Shown piece after piece: positions 43,725-54,235 of a stretch of DNA of 64,000 nucleotides. The notes below the pieces were generated by a model. The model worked only from the letters and a program-made list of their open reading frames with translations, did not search any database and was not told the origin of the DNA. The DNA comes from Mycolicibacterium mucogenicum DSM 44124 (GTDB lineage: Bacteria; Actinomycetota; Actinomycetes; Mycobacteriales; Mycobacteriaceae), in contig NZ_CP062008.1 of NCBI RefSeq assembly GCF_005670685.2, positions 2,108,001 to 2,172,000 of the forward strand, written 5' to 3'. Positions within the stretch are counted from its first letter, which is position 1. Each line of letters opens with the position of its first letter. The position numbers and the translations under genes were made by a program.

Positions 43725-46497
43725 CCCGCAGGACGTGACCCCGATCGAACCGGGGCCGCAGCTCCGCGACTTCGCCGCCGGCCTGTCATTCACCCTTGAT
43801 CCGTTCCAGACCGAGGCCTGCGTGGCGCTCGAGAACGGTCGCGGCGTCCTGGTGTGCGCCCCGACGGGTGCCGGCAAGACCGTGGTCGGCGAGTTCGCGG
43901 TGCATCTGGCGCTGGCCGCCGGGCGCAAGTGCTTCTACACCACTCCGATCAAGGCGCTGAGCAACCAGAAGCACAACGATCTGGTGGCCCGCTACGGCGC
44001 CGAACGCATCGGCCTGCTCACCGGTGATCAGGCGATCAACGGCGATGCCGACATCGTGGTGATGACCACCGAAGTGCTGCGCAACATGCTGTACGCCGAT
44101 TCTCACGCGTTGCACGGCCTGGCCTTTGTCGTCATGGACGAGGTGCACTTCCTGGCCGATCGCATGCGCGGCGCGGTGTGGGAGGAAGTGATCCTGCATC
44201 TGCCCGACGAGGTCCGGCTGGTCAGCCTGTCGGCGACGGTGAGCAACGCCGAGGAGTTCGGCGGCTGGATCCAGACCGTTCGTGGTGACACCACCGTCGT
44301 CGTCGATGAACACCGCCCGGTGCCGCTGTGGCAGCACATGCTCGTGGGCAAGCGGCTCTTCGATCTGTTCGACCTGTCCAAGGGCGCGGCCCCCGGCAAG
44401 GGGAAGGCCCGCGTCGACCCGGAGTTGTTGCGGCACATCGCGCATCGCCGCGAGGCGGACCGGCTGATGGACTGGCAGCCGCGCGGGCGTGGCCGAGATG
44501 GCCATCGTGGTCGGCCAGCCATGTACCGGCCGCCCAGCCGGCCCGACGTCATCGGCACGCTCGACCAGGCCGGGCTGCTGCCGGCCATCACGTTCGTGTT
44601 CTCCCGCGCCGGGTGCGACGCCGCGGTCAAGCAGTGCCTGCGGTCCGCGGTGCGGCTGACGAACAAGACCGAGCGCGACCGGATCGCCGAGATCGTCGAC
44701 CGGCGCTGCGCCGATCTGGCCGAGTCCGATCTGGCGGTGCTGGACTATCACGAGTGGCGCGAAGGCCTGCTGCGCGGCCTGGCGGCCCACCACGCCGGCT
44801 TGCTGCCGGTGTTCCGGCACACCGTCGAGGAGCTGTTCACCGCCGGCCTGGTCAAGGCCGTCTTCGCTACGGAGACACTGGCTTTGGGCATCAACATGCC
44901 GGCCCGCACCGTGGTGCTGGAACGCCTGGTCAAATACAACGGCGAGCAGCACGCCCCGTTGACGCCGGGGGAGTACACGCAGCTGACCGGTCGCGCCGGG
45001 CGCCGCGGCATCGACGTCGAGGGCCACGCCGTCGTGCTGTGGCACGCCACCGACGAGATGGCCGACCCGGCCCAGGTCGCCGGTCTGGCGTCGACCCGAA
45101 CGTTCCCACTGCGCAGTTCCTTCGCGCCGTCGTACAACATGACGATCAACCTGGTGCAGCACATGACGCCGGCCGCGGCGCACCGACTGCTCGAGCAGTC
45201 GTTCGCGCAGTACCAGGCGGACCGGTCGGTCACCGGGCTGGTGCGCGGCATCAAGCGCGGTGAGCGGATGCTCGCCGAGATCGCAGCCGAGCAGGGTGAC
45301 GACTGGGAGTCGGTGCTCGAGTACGCGCGGCTGCGGGCCGGCATCACCGAACGCGAGCGGGCGCAGTCCCGAGCCGGTCGCCTGACACGGCGCAAGGGCA
45401 TCAACGACGCGCTGGCCGCCCTGAAGCGCGGCGACGTCATCGCCATCGGCCTGGGCCGCCGCAGCGGACTGGCCGTGGTGCTGGAGCCGGCGTACGACGC
45501 CGACGACCCCCGCCCGCTGGTACTGACCGAACATCGTTGGGCCGGAAGGATTTCCGCGGCCGACTACGCGGGAACGTCGCAGCGTCTGGGTAGCATGTCG
45601 CTGCCCAAGCGGGTGGAACACCGCCAGCCGAAGGTGCGCCGGGACCTGGCGTCGGCGCTGCTGTCGGCGGCCGAAGCGCTCGATGTGCCGTCGGTGCGCC
45701 GTAGCCGTGGCGCCACCGAGGCCACACCGGACATCGACCCGGAGCTGGCCCGTCTGCGCGAGCAGGTGCGCCGTCACCCCGCGCATCAACTGCCCGACCG
45801 CGAAGCCCGAGTGCGCGCCGCCGAGCGCTACCTGCGCATCGAACGCGACAACGACCAGACCCAGCAGAAGGTCGCCGCGGCCACCAACTCCCTGGCCCGC
45901 ACCTTCGACCGCATCGTGTCGCTGCTCAGCGAGCGCGGCTTCATCGAAGGCGTCGACGGCGAGCCGGCGGTGACCGACGACGGGCGGCTGCTGGCCCGGA
46001 TCTACAGCGAGAGCGACCTTCTGGTCGCCGAGTGCCTCCGCGGCGGGGTGTGGGACGACCTGAACCCGGCCGAGCTGGCCGCGGTGGTGTCGGCGGTGCT
46101 GTTCGAGTCACGCGGCGACGGCCCGACCGTGCCGCCGGGTGCCGAGCAGGCGACCGACGAGGTGCGTCGCGCGCTGGCGAAGACCCGCAGGCTGTGGACC
46201 GACATCCGGGGCGACGAGCGCCGGCACCGGTTGCCGTTCAGTCGCGAACCCGATGCCGGCTTTGTCGCCGCCATGTACAGCTGGGCGACCTACGGCGACC
46301 TGACCGCGGCGCTGCTGATGTCCGACAACGGCAACGGAAATGCGCTTCCCGCAGGTGATTTCGTGCGCTGGTGCCGTCAGGTGCTGGACCTGCTGGACCA
46401 GGTGCGGCTCGCCGCGCCGGCGCCGCAGCTGCGGGTGACGGCCAAGCGGGCCATCGGGGCCGTGCGTCGCGGCGTCGTCGCCATCGACTCCATGTGA
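43708..46497 (+). CDS. helY: Ski2-like ATP-dependent RNA helicase HelY
   Basis: A 929-residue superfamily-2 helicase. Walker A APTGAGKT lies at residues 51-58, motif II DEVH at 144-147, motif III SAT in [12 protein letters not shown], and motif VI in [14 protein letters not shown]-terminal Ski2/DSHCT-like region of about 200 residues follows ([10 protein letters not shown] to [11 protein letters not shown]). Homologues of Ski2/Mtr4 help RNA turnover; the bacterial role is little studied. The ATG lies inside the tatC gene, so translation is coupled. The same order is kept in M. tuberculosis (Rv2092c). Confidence 0.94.
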   Translation: MTTPPDPQDVTPIEPGPQLRDFAAGLSFTLDPFQTEACVALENGRGVLVCAPTGAGKTVVGEFAVHLALAAGRKCFYTTPIKALSNQKHNDLVARYGAERIGLLTGDQAINGDADIVVMTTEVLRNMLYADSHALHGLAFVVMDEVHFLADRMRGAVWEEVILHLPDEVRLVSLSATVSNAEEFGGWIQTVRGDTTVVVDEHRPVPLWQHMLVGKRLFDLFDLSKGAAPGKGKARVDPELLRHIAHRREADRLMDWQPRGRGRDGHRGRPAMYRPPSRPDVIGTLDQAGLLPAITFVFSRAGCDAAVKQCLRSAVRLTNKTERDRIAEIVDRRCADLAESDLAVLDYHEWREGLLRGLAAHHAGLLPVFRHTVEELFTAGLVKAVFATETLALGINMPARTVVLERLVKYNGEQHAPLTPGEYTQLTGRAGRRGIDVEGHAVVLWHATDEMADPAQVAGLASTRTFPLRSSFAPSYNMTINLVQHMTPAAAHRLLEQSFAQYQADRSVTGLVRGIKRGERMLAEIAAEQGDDWESVLEYARLRAGITERERAQSRAGRLTRRKGINDALAALKRGDVIAIGLGRRSGLAVVLEPAYDADDPRPLVLTEHRWAGRISAADYAGTSQRLGSMSLPKRVEHRQPKVRRDLASALLSAAEALDVPSVRRSRGATEATPDIDPELARLREQVRRHPAHQLPDREARVRAAERYLRIERDNDQTQQKVAAATNSLARTFDRIVSLLSERGFIEGVDGEPAVTDDGRLLARIYSESDLLVAECLRGGVWDDLNPAELAAVVSAVLFESRGDGPTVPPGAEQATDEVRRALAKTRRLWTDIRGDERRHRLPFSREPDAGFVAAMYSWATYGDLTAALLMSDNGNGNALPAGDFVRWCRQVLDLLDQVRLAAPAPQLRVTAKRAIGAVRRGVVAIDSM

Positions 46498-46509
46498 CCG
46501 CGGGCCGGC

Positions 46510-47388
46510 TCAGGCCAGGCTGAGATCCAGCCAGTCGTCGACCATGAACCGGTCGCCGCGCGCCACGATGGTGGCGCCCCCGTGGCCGGCATAGTGCGCG
46601 GGCACCACGGCCGCCCGCCGCCGGGATGCCTCGGTGAACACCCGCTTGCGGGTCACGGTCGCCTCGGCCGCGTTGACGTCGAACGCGCACGGATCATCCG
46701 GCCGCGGAATCTGGATGGGGCAGTGCGTCAGGTCGCCGACGAACACCGCCGGCTTACCGGCATCGAGCCACAGCACCGACGATCCGGGCGTGTGGCCGGG
46801 TGCCGGCCGCAGCCACACCGAGTCGCTCAGCTGGTAGTCGCCGGAGAACTGCACGGTCTGGTCCGCCACCGGGATGACGCTGTCCTCGAACACCGTTCGC
46901 ATCTCGTCGGTGGTCTCGGGGTTGTCAGGCGCGAAGAACCGGTAGTCGGCCTCGGGCATCAGGTACCGGGCGTTGGGGAACGTCGGTACCCAGGCGCCGT
47001 CGACCAGTTGGGTGTTCCAGCCGACGTGATCGGTGTGCAGGTGCGTGTTGAGGACGACGTCGACGTCGGCCGGGTCGATGCCCGCGGCCCGCATGGTGTC
47101 GAGGAACGGCGTGTTGAGGTGATCGAGCGGCAGCATGTGCGGCCGGTGCCGGTCATTGCCCGCGCCGGTGTCGATGACGATGGTGAGCCCGTCCACCTGC
47201 AGCACCCAGCTCTGGATCGCGATCCGGAACAGGTCGGTCTCGGGGTTCCAGAACCGGGGGGCCAGCAGCTCGGCCTCGGCGTGCCAGGCCTCCGGCGGCG
47301 TCGACGGCCACAGCGTGGTGGGGATCTGAACCTGGGTTTCCGCGACGCGGGTCAAGATGGCGTTGCCGAGCCGGATTTGGTCCGTCAT
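46510..47388 (-). CDS. MBL-fold metallo-hydrolase
   Basis: A 292-residue metallo-beta-lactamase-fold protein. The zinc motif is HLHTDHVGW (HxHxDH, about residues 117-122). A further ligand lies in PGHTPGSSVLWLD, and a late His lies in VPAHYAGHG. It resembles lactonases of the AHL type and related hydrolases of unknown substrate. No signal peptide. TAGTCT six bases before the ATG suggests a leaderless mRNA. It converges on helY. Confidence 0.88.
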   Translation of the reverse strand: MTDQIRLGNAILTRVAETQVQIPTTLWPSTPPEAWHAEAELLAPRFWNPETDLFRIAIQSWVLQVDGLTIVIDTGAGNDRHRPHMLPLDHLNTPFLDTMRAAGIDPADVDVVLNTHLHTDHVGWNTQLVDGAWVPTFPNARYLMPEADYRFFAPDNPETTDEMRTVFEDSVIPVADQTVQFSGDYQLSDSVWLRPAPGHTPGSSVLWLDAGKPAVFVGDLTHCPIQIPRPDDPCAFDVNAAEATVTRKRVFTEASRRRAAVVPAHYAGHGGATIVARGDRFMVDDWLDLSLA

Positions 47389-47530
47389 ACCGCGAGACTA
47401 AGGCCGGCCGGGTCAGGCGATGCCCAGACACGCGCCCCGCGTGCGGGTCATCCAGGAACGGTGACACCGGTAGTGTGGTTGACCAGCAGCTCGGATGACG
47501 TCCGAGTAGTAGAGCACCGAGGGAGAGACG

Positions 47531-48274
47531 ATGAGCGGTCCAGAGGGAACTGATCCGTCACAGCAGTGGCAAGGTCAGCAGCCCGCTTGGGGTCAGCCGG
47601 CGTCCGGCGCCGAGCAGCCGACCACTGCCGCCCCGGCGTGGGGGCAGCAGCCGGCCTACAACCCGGAGCAGTACCAGCAGCAGTACCCGGCGGTGCAGCC
47701 CGGCGCCGCGCAGCCTGGGGCACAGCAGGTTCCGGGCTACCCGCAGCAGCAGTACCCGGGTTACCCGCAGCAGGGCTACCCGCAGCAGGGCGCCTACGGT
47801 CAGCCGCAGTACGGCCAGCCGGGTCAGTACGGTCAGCCGCAGTACGGCCAGCCGGGCGCCTACGGTCAGCCGCAGTTCGGTGAGGGTGCCGCGGGTCAGC
47901 AGTTCGATCAGCAGTTCGGCGCCCCGGCCGCCAAGAAGGCCAGCAGCAAGACCCTGCTGATCATCGGTGGGGTCGTGGCCGCGGTCGTCGTCGCGGTCGT
48001 CGGTGTCCTCGGGTTCCTGTGGCCGGGCTTCTTCGTCACCACCAAGCTCGACATCAACGCCGCGCAGTCGGGCGTGCAGAAGATCCTGACCGACGAGACC
48101 AACGGCTACGGCGCCAAGAACGTCAAGGACGTCAAGTGCAACAACGGCAGCGATCCTGAGGTCAAGTCCGGGCAGACGTTCGACTGCGACGTGAACATCG
48201 ACGGCACCAAGCGCACCGTCAAGGTCACCTTCAAGGACGACAAGGGCACCTACGAGGTCGGCCGCCCGAAGTAG
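47531..48274 (+). CDS. DUF4333 membrane protein with repetitive N-terminus (Rv2091c-like)
   Basis: A 247-residue protein. Residues 1-130 are disordered, built of Gln/Pro/Gly/Tyr repeats (YPQQ, PQYGQPG). One membrane helix lies at about 141-165 (TLLIIGGVVAAVVVAVVGVL). The C-terminal DUF4333 domain (about 170-247) has two Cys (DVKCNNGSD and TFDCDVNID) likely to form a disulfide outside the membrane. A GAGGGAGAG ribosome binding site precedes the ATG. The topology, with a disordered cytoplasmic part and a small outer domain, resembles scaffold or sensor proteins. Function unknown; position as in M. tuberculosis Rv2091c. Confidence 0.85.
   Translation: MSGPEGTDPSQQWQGQQPAWGQPASGAEQPTTAAPAWGQQPAYNPEQYQQQYPAVQPGAAQPGAQQVPGYPQQQYPGYPQQGYPQQGAYGQPQYGQPGQYGQPQYGQPGAYGQPQFGEGAAGQQFDQQFGAPAAKKASSKTLLIIGGVVAAVVVAVVGVLGFLWPGFFVTTKLDINAAQSGVQKILTDETNGYGAKNVKDVKCNNGSDPEVKSGQTFDCDVNIDGTKRTVKVTFKDDKGTYEVGRPK
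47740..47880 (+). repeat. Repetitive coding DNA in the DUF4333 gene
   Basis: Imperfect units encoding YPQQ, then QPQYGQPG, recur in tandem; CAGCCGCAGTACGGCCAGCC appears twice and a third copy is degenerate. Slippage could alter the length of the disordered region. Confidence 0.75.
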
Positions 48275-48297
48275 TTCCACTCAACTCTCACCAGGCC

Positions 48298-48343
48298 CAG
48301 GCCGGAACCTCTACGTCACATATGACACGGGGGTTCCGGCCTG
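48298..48343. terminator. Terminator hairpin after the DUF4333 gene
   Basis: CAGGCCGGAACC (48298-48309) and GGTTCCGGCCTG (48332-48343) are exact complements; the 22-base loop contains a smaller GTCA/TGAC stem. It separates the DUF4333 gene from the convergent exonuclease gene. Confidence 0.75.
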
Positions 48344-48431
48344 AGTCGTTTACGCCGTCGAGCGTGCGGCTGGATCGCCCCACCGAGCAGATCTGCGATC
48401 TGACGGCACACTCGTCGCATGAACCGGCGGA

Positions 48432-49382
48432 TTACAGCTTGTCGAGCGCCTTCTGCAGCCGCGCGACCGAATTGGTGACGCCGTACTTGCCGGCCAGGTC
48501 GGCCACGCGCTGCGGGTCGCGGGCAGCCAGCGGCAGGGCGTCGGATTCCGTCGACAGGGACACCGGCGCGTCGGTCGCGACGAGGACGACGGGCAGCGCG
48601 GCCGTGATGTAGTCCGCCGCGGCCAGCAGTTTCTTGCGTTGCGCCGCAGCCATTTTGGAGGTCGGGTCCTGCGCGGCCGCCTCGATCGCGGCCAGGGAAC
48701 CGTAGGTCTGCAGCAGGGTCGCCGCGGTCTTCTCGCCGATGCCGGCGACGCCCGGCAGACCGTCGGACGCATCGCCGCGCATCAGGGCGAGTTCGGCGTA
48801 TGCCGCGCCGGCGCGATCCAGCGGGACGCCATAGTTCTCGGCGACCTCGGCGGGCCCGTACAGCACCGCCTTGGCCAGGCCGCGACCGATATAGAACACC
48901 CTGATTCCAGGTCCGTCGTCACTGGCCAGCTGCAGCAGGTCGCGGTCACCGCTCACCACGATGGCGGGGTCGGTCTGCTCCCGGGTCGCCAGCGTGCCCA
49001 GCACATCGTCCGCCTCGAAACCTGCTGCGCCGGCGGTGGCAATGCCGAACGCGTCGAGCAGCTCCATGATCATGGCGACCTGGGGCGTCAGATCGTCGGG
49101 CACTTCCTCGAGGTCGGGCTCACCGTCCGGATGCTCCTCGAGTACCCGGTGTGCCTTGTAGGACGGGATCAGGTCGACGCGCCACTGCGGCCGCCAATCC
49201 AGGTCCAGGCACACCACCAGGCGGCCGGGACGATGCTGGGTGACCAGGGCCGCGATGTTGTCGATGAAGCCGCGGACCGCGTTCACGGGACGGCCGTCGG
49301 GCGCGGTGATCGAGGACGGGACCCCGAAGTACGACCGGAACCACATGCTGGCGCCGTCGAGCAGGAGGATCGGCTGGTTCAT
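48432..49382 (-). CDS. 5'-3' exonuclease (PolA N-terminal domain type)
   Basis: A 316-residue stand-alone flap-endonuclease-like protein (Rv2090-like). It starts [20 protein letters not shown]. Metal-binding residues are seen in DLDWRPQWR and in [13 protein letters not shown] with [10 protein letters not shown] after a variant V-S start. A helix-hairpin-helix ([20 protein letters not shown]) follows around residue 195. It would trim 5' flaps or RNA primers. It is divergent from the Xaa-Pro peptidase gene, as in M. tuberculosis. Confidence 0.92.
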   Translation of the reverse strand: MNQPILLLDGASMWFRSYFGVPSSITAPDGRPVNAVRGFIDNIAALVTQHRPGRLVVCLDLDWRPQWRVDLIPSYKAHRVLEEHPDGEPDLEEVPDDLTPQVAMIMELLDAFGIATAGAAGFEADDVLGTLATREQTDPAIVVSGDRDLLQLASDDGPGIRVFYIGRGLAKAVLYGPAEVAENYGVPLDRAGAAYAELALMRGDASDGLPGVAGIGEKTAATLLQTYGSLAAIEAAAQDPTSKMAAAQRKKLLAAADYITAALPVVLVATDAPVSLSTESDALPLAARDPQRVADLAGKYGVTNSVARLQKALDKL

Positions 49383-49434
49383 GTTCAGGCCCGCCTGTCA
49401 CGGGTGTCGGTCAGCATCGCACTAGCCTATTGCT

Positions 49435-50586
49435 ATGCGGGCGAGCGAAGTGACGGGGAATGTGACAGCTGGTCGATTCAACACCGACGTCTATGCCGCG
49501 CGCCTGCGCTCGGCCGCCGCGGCCGCCCAGGCCGCCGGCCTGGCCGGGCTCGTCATCACGCCGGGTTACGACCTCCGGTATCTGGTGGGGTCGCGGGCGC
49601 AGACCTTCGAACGGCTGACGGCGCTCGTGGTGCCGGCTGATGGTTCGACGCCGACGGTCGTCGTGCCGCGGCTGGAGCTGGCGTCGCTGAAGGAGTCGGC
49701 GATCCTGGAACTGGGCCTGGCAGTGCAGGATTGGGTCGACGGCGACGACCCCTACGCGCTGGTCGCCGCGGCGCTGCCGGGCAGTGCCGTCGCGGTGACC
49801 GACGCGATGCCCGCACTGCACCTGCTGCCGCTGGCGTCGGTCCTCGGCGCGGTGCCGGTGCTGGCCACCGACGTGCTGCGGCAGTTGCGAATGATCAAGG
49901 ACGCCAGTGAGATCGACGCCCTGACGAAGGCCGGTGCGGCCATCGACCGCGTCCACGCGCGGGTGCCCGAGTTCCTGGTGCCGGGCCGCACCGAAGCCGA
50001 CGTCGCCGCGGATATCGCCGAAGCGATTGTCGCCGAAGGGCATTCGGAGGTGGCGTTCATCATCGTCGGCTCCGGACCGAACGGTGCCGACCCGCATCAC
50101 GAATGCTCCGACCGCGAATTGCAGGTCGGGGACATCGTCGTCGTCGACATCGGCGGGCCCGTCGAGCCCGGCTACAACTCGGACTGCACCAGGACATACA
50201 GCATCGGTGAACCCGATCCCGCGGTGGCACAGCAGTATTCGGTGCTGCAACGCGCGCAGGCTGCCGCCGTGGCCGCGGTCCGGCCCGGGATGACCGCCGA
50301 GCAGATCGATGCCGCGGCCCGCGACGTCCTGGCCGCCGAGGGGCTGGCCGAGGTGTTCGTCCACCGCACCGGCCACGGCATCGGACTGTCGGTCCACGAG
50401 GAGCCGTACATCGTGGCGGGCAACGCCCTGACGCTCGAGCCCGGCATGGCGTTCAGCGTCGAGCCCGGTGTGTATTTCGCGGGGCAGTGGGGCGCGCGGA
50501 TCGAGGACATCGTCGTCGTCACCGACGACGGCTGCGTGTCGATGAACAACCAGCCGCACGAATTGGTGGTTGTCCCGGTTTCATAG
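49435..50586 (+). CDS. pepE: Xaa-Pro dipeptidase (M24 family)
   Basis: A 383-residue pita-bread-fold metallopeptidase. The N-terminal creatinase-like domain spans about 1-150. The M24 domain has the five metal ligands: Asp in VVVDIGGP, Asp in NSDCTRTY, His in RTGHGIGLSVHEEP, Glu in FSVEPGVY and Glu in GARIEDI. It cleaves dipeptides with C-terminal Pro in the cytosol. TAGCCT six bases before the ATG suggests a leaderless mRNA. Same neighbour order as M. tuberculosis Rv2090-Rv2089c (pepE). Confidence 0.92.
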   Translation: MRASEVTGNVTAGRFNTDVYAARLRSAAAAAQAAGLAGLVITPGYDLRYLVGSRAQTFERLTALVVPADGSTPTVVVPRLELASLKESAILELGLAVQDWVDGDDPYALVAAALPGSAVAVTDAMPALHLLPLASVLGAVPVLATDVLRQLRMIKDASEIDALTKAGAAIDRVHARVPEFLVPGRTEADVAADIAEAIVAEGHSEVAFIIVGSGPNGADPHHECSDRELQVGDIVVVDIGGPVEPGYNSDCTRTYSIGEPDPAVAQQYSVLQRAQAAAVAAVRPGMTAEQIDAAARDVLAAEGLAEVFVHRTGHGIGLSVHEEPYIVAGNALTLEPGMAFSVEPGVYFAGQWGARIEDIVVVTDDGCVSMNNQPHELVVVPVS

Positions 50587-50629
50587 CGGGCTGTTGTCAA
50601 GATCGGCTAAGAAAGACAAGATCGACGCC

Positions 50630-51955
50630 ATGGCTGAAATCCGCCGTGGCCGCACGGGACGTGCCGCCAAACTGGCAACCCTTCCCGCCGGGATCGCGGG
50701 CCGCGCCGTCCTGGGCGTCGGCAAGCGTATGGCCGGCAAGTCGAAAGAGGACGTCAACGCCGAGCTCGTCGAGAAGGCCGCCGAACAGCTGTTCCAGGTG
50801 CTGGGGGAGCTCAAGGGCGCGGCCATGAAGCTGGGACAAGCGCTTTCGGTCATGGAGGCCGCCATCCCACCGGCGTATGCCGAGCCCTATCGCGAAGCCC
50901 TGACCAAGCTCCAGAGCGACGCCCCGCCGCTGCCCGCCGAGAAGGTGCACCGCGTACTCGATGCCCAGCTGGGCACCAAGTGGCGTGAGCGTTTCCAGTC
51001 CTTCGACGACACGCCCGTTGCCTCCGCCAGCATCGGTCAGGTACACAGCGCGGTGTGGAGCGACGGCCGCCGCGTCGCGGTCAAGGTGCAGTACCCGGGT
51101 GCCGACGAAGCCGTGCGTGCCGACCTCAAGACGCTGCGCATGCTGACCACACTGTTCAAGCAGGTGGTTCCGGGCGCCGACGTCAAGAGCATCATCGACG
51201 AGCTCATCGAGCGCACCGAGGAAGAACTGAACTACCGCATCGAGGCGGACTATCAGCGGGCGTTCGCCAAGGCTTTTGCGGGCGATCCGCAGTTCTACGT
51301 CCCGGCGGTCGTCGCGTCGTCACCCAAGGTTGTCATCACCGAATGGATGGAGGGCCGCAAGCTCTCCGAGATCATCGCGGGCGGCACGGAAGACGAGCGC
51401 AACAAGTGTGCGCACCTGTTGCTCGAGGTCACCATCAGCGCCCCGTATCGCTGCGGGCTGCTCCACGTGGACACCCACCCCGGCAATTTCATGCTGCTCG
51501 ACGACGGCCGGTTCGGTGTCATGGACTTCGGTGCCGTTGCGGTTCACGAGGGTGGTCTGCCGCGCGCGACCGGTCCCATTCTGCGGCTCGCGCGCGACGA
51601 GAAGTGGGAGGAGATGACGGCGTATCTGCGCGAGGAAGGCTTCATCCCCGCCGGGGCCACCGTCTCTCACGAAGAGATCAACGCCTACCTGCTGCCGTAC
51701 ATCGAGCCGTTGCGTCACGAGAGCTTCCACTTCAGCCGCAGATGGTTGCAGGGCATCGCCGCCACCGCCGCGGACATCCGTAGCGAGCAGTTCGCCGCCA
51801 CGTTCAAGACCAGCCGCCAGCTGAACCTGCCGCCGAACTATCTGATGATGTTCCGGGTGCTCGGCGGTCTGCTCGGCATTGCCGCGCAGCTGGACGCGAC
51901 CATCAACTACGCCGAGATCGTCGACAAGTGGGTGCCCGGGTTCCGCGAGGACTGA
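50630..51955 (+). CDS. ABC1/AarF/UbiB-family kinase-like protein
   Basis: A 441-residue atypical kinase. The family KxGQ motif is MKLGQALSVME near residue 68. The Ala-rich nucleotide loop ASASIGQVHSAVW lies near 137, VAVKVQYPG carries the ATP lysine, and the catalytic segment is HVDTHPGNFMLLDDG, followed by VMDFGA (the DFG equivalent). UbiB-type proteins act in quinone biosynthesis or lipid handling; mycobacteria use menaquinone, so the role here is open. The start at 50630 is chosen because the frame extension to 50570 needs TTG and overlaps the previous gene. Confidence 0.88.
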   Translation: MAEIRRGRTGRAAKLATLPAGIAGRAVLGVGKRMAGKSKEDVNAELVEKAAEQLFQVLGELKGAAMKLGQALSVMEAAIPPAYAEPYREALTKLQSDAPPLPAEKVHRVLDAQLGTKWRERFQSFDDTPVASASIGQVHSAVWSDGRRVAVKVQYPGADEAVRADLKTLRMLTTLFKQVVPGADVKSIIDELIERTEEELNYRIEADYQRAFAKAFAGDPQFYVPAVVASSPKVVITEWMEGRKLSEIIAGGTEDERNKCAHLLLEVTISAPYRCGLLHVDTHPGNFMLLDDGRFGVMDFGAVAVHEGGLPRATGPILRLARDEKWEEMTAYLREEGFIPAGATVSHEEINAYLLPYIEPLRHESFHFSRRWLQGIAATAADIRSEQFAATFKTSRQLNLPPNYLMMFRVLGGLLGIAAQLDATINYAEIVDKWVPGFRED

Positions 51956-52095
51956 CGAGTTCGGCGCGGCAACGCCGGAGTCGTTGCGGCTGGTGAAACG
52001 TCTTGTTGGGCAACAAATTTGACCTCATTGGTCACTTTCGGCACAGGCGTCCCAAACTGCGGAAATTTGTCGGTGGTTCGAACTAGTGTTCGAGT

Positions 52096-53496
52096 ATGGG
52101 ATTGACCGATCCAGCCGCTGTCGAGGAGGCCTACGCCGCCTACGAAGCTGCGCACGCTCGGCTCGCGTCCCTGGACTACACCGGCCTGGATGTGCGGACA
52201 TTGTTGGAATTGAAGTCCCGCCGTGAAACCCTGAAGTGCGCCGCCGAGGCCGTGGATCACCGGATTTTGGTTGTGGCGCAGTCTCAGGTCACGGCCCGAG
52301 AGCTTGGCGCGAAAAATTGGGCCGAAGTGCTGCGTACCCGGTTACGCCTGGACAGCACTGAAGCCAACCGCCAGGTCCGCGACGCCCAGCATTTGGCGCC
52401 CCGCACCGGGTTGACCGGGGAGCCGTTGCCGCCGCTGTGGGAGTTCGCCGCCGCGGCCCAGGCCGAGGGCATGATCAACACCGAGCACGTGAAGGTGATC
52501 GGCCAGTTCATCAACAAACTCCCCGGGTGGGTCGACCCCACCACCAATGGACAGTTCGAGCAGTCCCTGGTTGCTGGTGCGCGGCACCAGACCCCGGAAG
52601 AACTGCGTGCCGCGGCTGAGGCGCTGCTCTACCTGCTCGATCAGGACGGGCCGCTACCCGATGATGCCGAACGCGCCCGCAAACGCAGCTTCCGCATCGG
52701 CAAACAACAACCCGACGGCATGTCCAAAGTGGACGGCTGGCTCGACCCCGAAGCACGCGCCACCCTCGAAGCAGTCCAAGACAAACTCGGCGCCCCCGGC
52801 ATGTGCAACCCCGCCGACCCCACACCGTGCCAGTCCGGTACGCCCACCCAGGCCCAGATCGACAACGACACCCGCAGCGCCGACCAACGCAACCACGACG
52901 CCCTCGCCGCCATGGGCCGCATCGCCCTCGGAACCGACCTCGGCGACCACAACGGCCTACCTGTCGTCATCGCGGCCACCTGCACTGTCGCCGAATTGGA
53001 GCGCGGCACCGGCCACGCACTCACCCTCACCGGCAGCCGGTTACCGATCTGCGATCTCATCCGCATGGCTGCCCGCGGCGCCGACCACTACCTCGTCGTC
53101 TTTGACGACCACACCGAACAACCGCTGTACATGGGCCGAGCGCGTCGCACCGCCACTGTGGCGCAACGATTCGCCCTCTTCGCCCGCGACCTGGGCTGCA
53201 CCAAACCCAACTGCACCGTCCCCGCCTCGCGTTCTCAGGCCCATCACGTCGACACCGACTGGCGCGATGATGGCCCCACCGACATCACCAACCTCGCCCT
53301 CGCCTGCGGCTGCGACAACCGCCTCGCCGACACCGGCGGCTGGAGCACCACCATGGCCAACGGCCGCGCCCACTGGACCCCGCCACCACTACTCGACGTC
53401 GGCCAACCCCGAACCAACCAATACTGGCACCCCACGCTCTACCCAGCCGAGAGCGGCGATGACGAGAGCGGCGAAAGTGACAGTCCCGCAAGCTAA
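52096..53496 (+). CDS. DUF222/13E12-type HNH protein
   Basis: A 466-residue protein of the repetitive mycobacterial 13E12 family. The DUF222 region covers about 20-340. A C-terminal HNH-like module (CTKPNCTVPASRSQAHHVDT to NLALACGCDNRLAD) has the two Cys, His-His and Asn, but the last His of the usual motif is replaced in CGCDNR, so nuclease activity is uncertain. Members multiply in mycobacterial genomes (REP13E12) and can host phage integration. TAGTGT six bases before the ATG suggests a leaderless start. The 140-bp gap before it shows no clear repeat or att-like site. Confidence 0.86.
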   Translation: MGLTDPAAVEEAYAAYEAAHARLASLDYTGLDVRTLLELKSRRETLKCAAEAVDHRILVVAQSQVTARELGAKNWAEVLRTRLRLDSTEANRQVRDAQHLAPRTGLTGEPLPPLWEFAAAAQAEGMINTEHVKVIGQFINKLPGWVDPTTNGQFEQSLVAGARHQTPEELRAAAEALLYLLDQDGPLPDDAERARKRSFRIGKQQPDGMSKVDGWLDPEARATLEAVQDKLGAPGMCNPADPTPCQSGTPTQAQIDNDTRSADQRNHDALAAMGRIALGTDLGDHNGLPVVIAATCTVAELERGTGHALTLTGSRLPICDLIRMAARGADHYLVVFDDHTEQPLYMGRARRTATVAQRFALFARDLGCTKPNCTVPASRSQAHHVDTDWRDDGPTDITNLALACGCDNRLADTGGWSTTMANGRAHWTPPPLLDVGQPRTNQYWHPTLYPAESGDDESGESDSPAS

Positions 53497-53593
53497 CCGG
53501 GGGTCGACGGCGCCCGGTGATACGGCAAGTCGGCGCGCTGCGGATGCCGCGCGTCCGGCCGACCGTGTCGGCATGCCCGCGTACCGTTGGCTG

Positions 53594-54235
53594 ATGCCCG
53601 ATTTCCTGGCCACGCCCCGCGACGGCTATGACCGTGCGGCCGCGCACTACGTCAGGCGCTTCCAAAACCATCTCGACGACAGGCCGGTGGACCGCGCCAT
53701 GATCAATGCCTTTGCCGAACTGGTCACCAAGACGGGGAAGCCGCGCGTGCTGGACGTGGGGTGCGGCACCGGCGTGGCCACCGCGGCGCTCGCTGCGGCC
53801 GGCCTGGACGTCACCGGAATCGATCTGTCTCCCAACATGATCGCGCAGGCGCGGCAGCACAATCCGGGTCTGGAGTTCCGCATCGGGTCGATGCTCGACC
53901 TCGACGTGGCCGACGGCAGCGTCGGCGGGCTCTGCGCCTGGTACTCGATCATCCATGTCCCAGACGCGCACCTGCCGCGGGTTTTCGCCGAGTTCCACCG
54001 GGTCCTGGCGCCGGACGGCGTGCTGCTGCTGGCGTTTCAGGTCGGTGATGAGCCGCGGGTGCTGACGGACTTCGACGGCGAGCAGGTGGACTTGACGTTC
54101 ATCCGCCGCAGGCCTGAGGCGGTCGCACAGCTGTTGTCGACCAGCGGGTTTCGCGTCTATGCCGAAACGGTCCGGCAACCCGATGACGCCGAATCGACGC
54201 CGCAGGCCTACCTCATTGCGCGTCGAGCAGCTTGA
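53594..54235 (+). CDS. Class I SAM-dependent methyltransferase
   Basis: A 213-residue methyltransferase. SAM-binding motif I is VLDVGCGTGVATAALA, followed by VTGIDLSPNMIAQAR, then LCAWYSIIHVPDAHLPRVFAEFHRVLAPDG. The acceptor is unknown. The start at 53594 (MPDFLATPRDGYDRAA) fits the family and has TACCGT six bases before it. A long open frame on the same strand continues upstream under the HNH gene, but that is a shadow. Its last 23 bases overlap the convergent YjbR gene. Confidence 0.87.
   Translation: MPDFLATPRDGYDRAAAHYVRRFQNHLDDRPVDRAMINAFAELVTKTGKPRVLDVGCGTGVATAALAAAGLDVTGIDLSPNMIAQARQHNPGLEFRIGSMLDLDVADGSVGGLCAWYSIIHVPDAHLPRVFAEFHRVLAPDGVLLLAFQVGDEPRVLTDFDGEQVDLTFIRRRPEAVAQLLSTSGFRVYAETVRQPDDAESTPQAYLIARRAA

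Noticed and set aside
52547..53560. Open frame upstream of the methyltransferase in the same frame
   Set aside because: It is a Ser/Thr/Pro-rich shadow of the HNH gene; the methyltransferase start at 53594 has its own -10.
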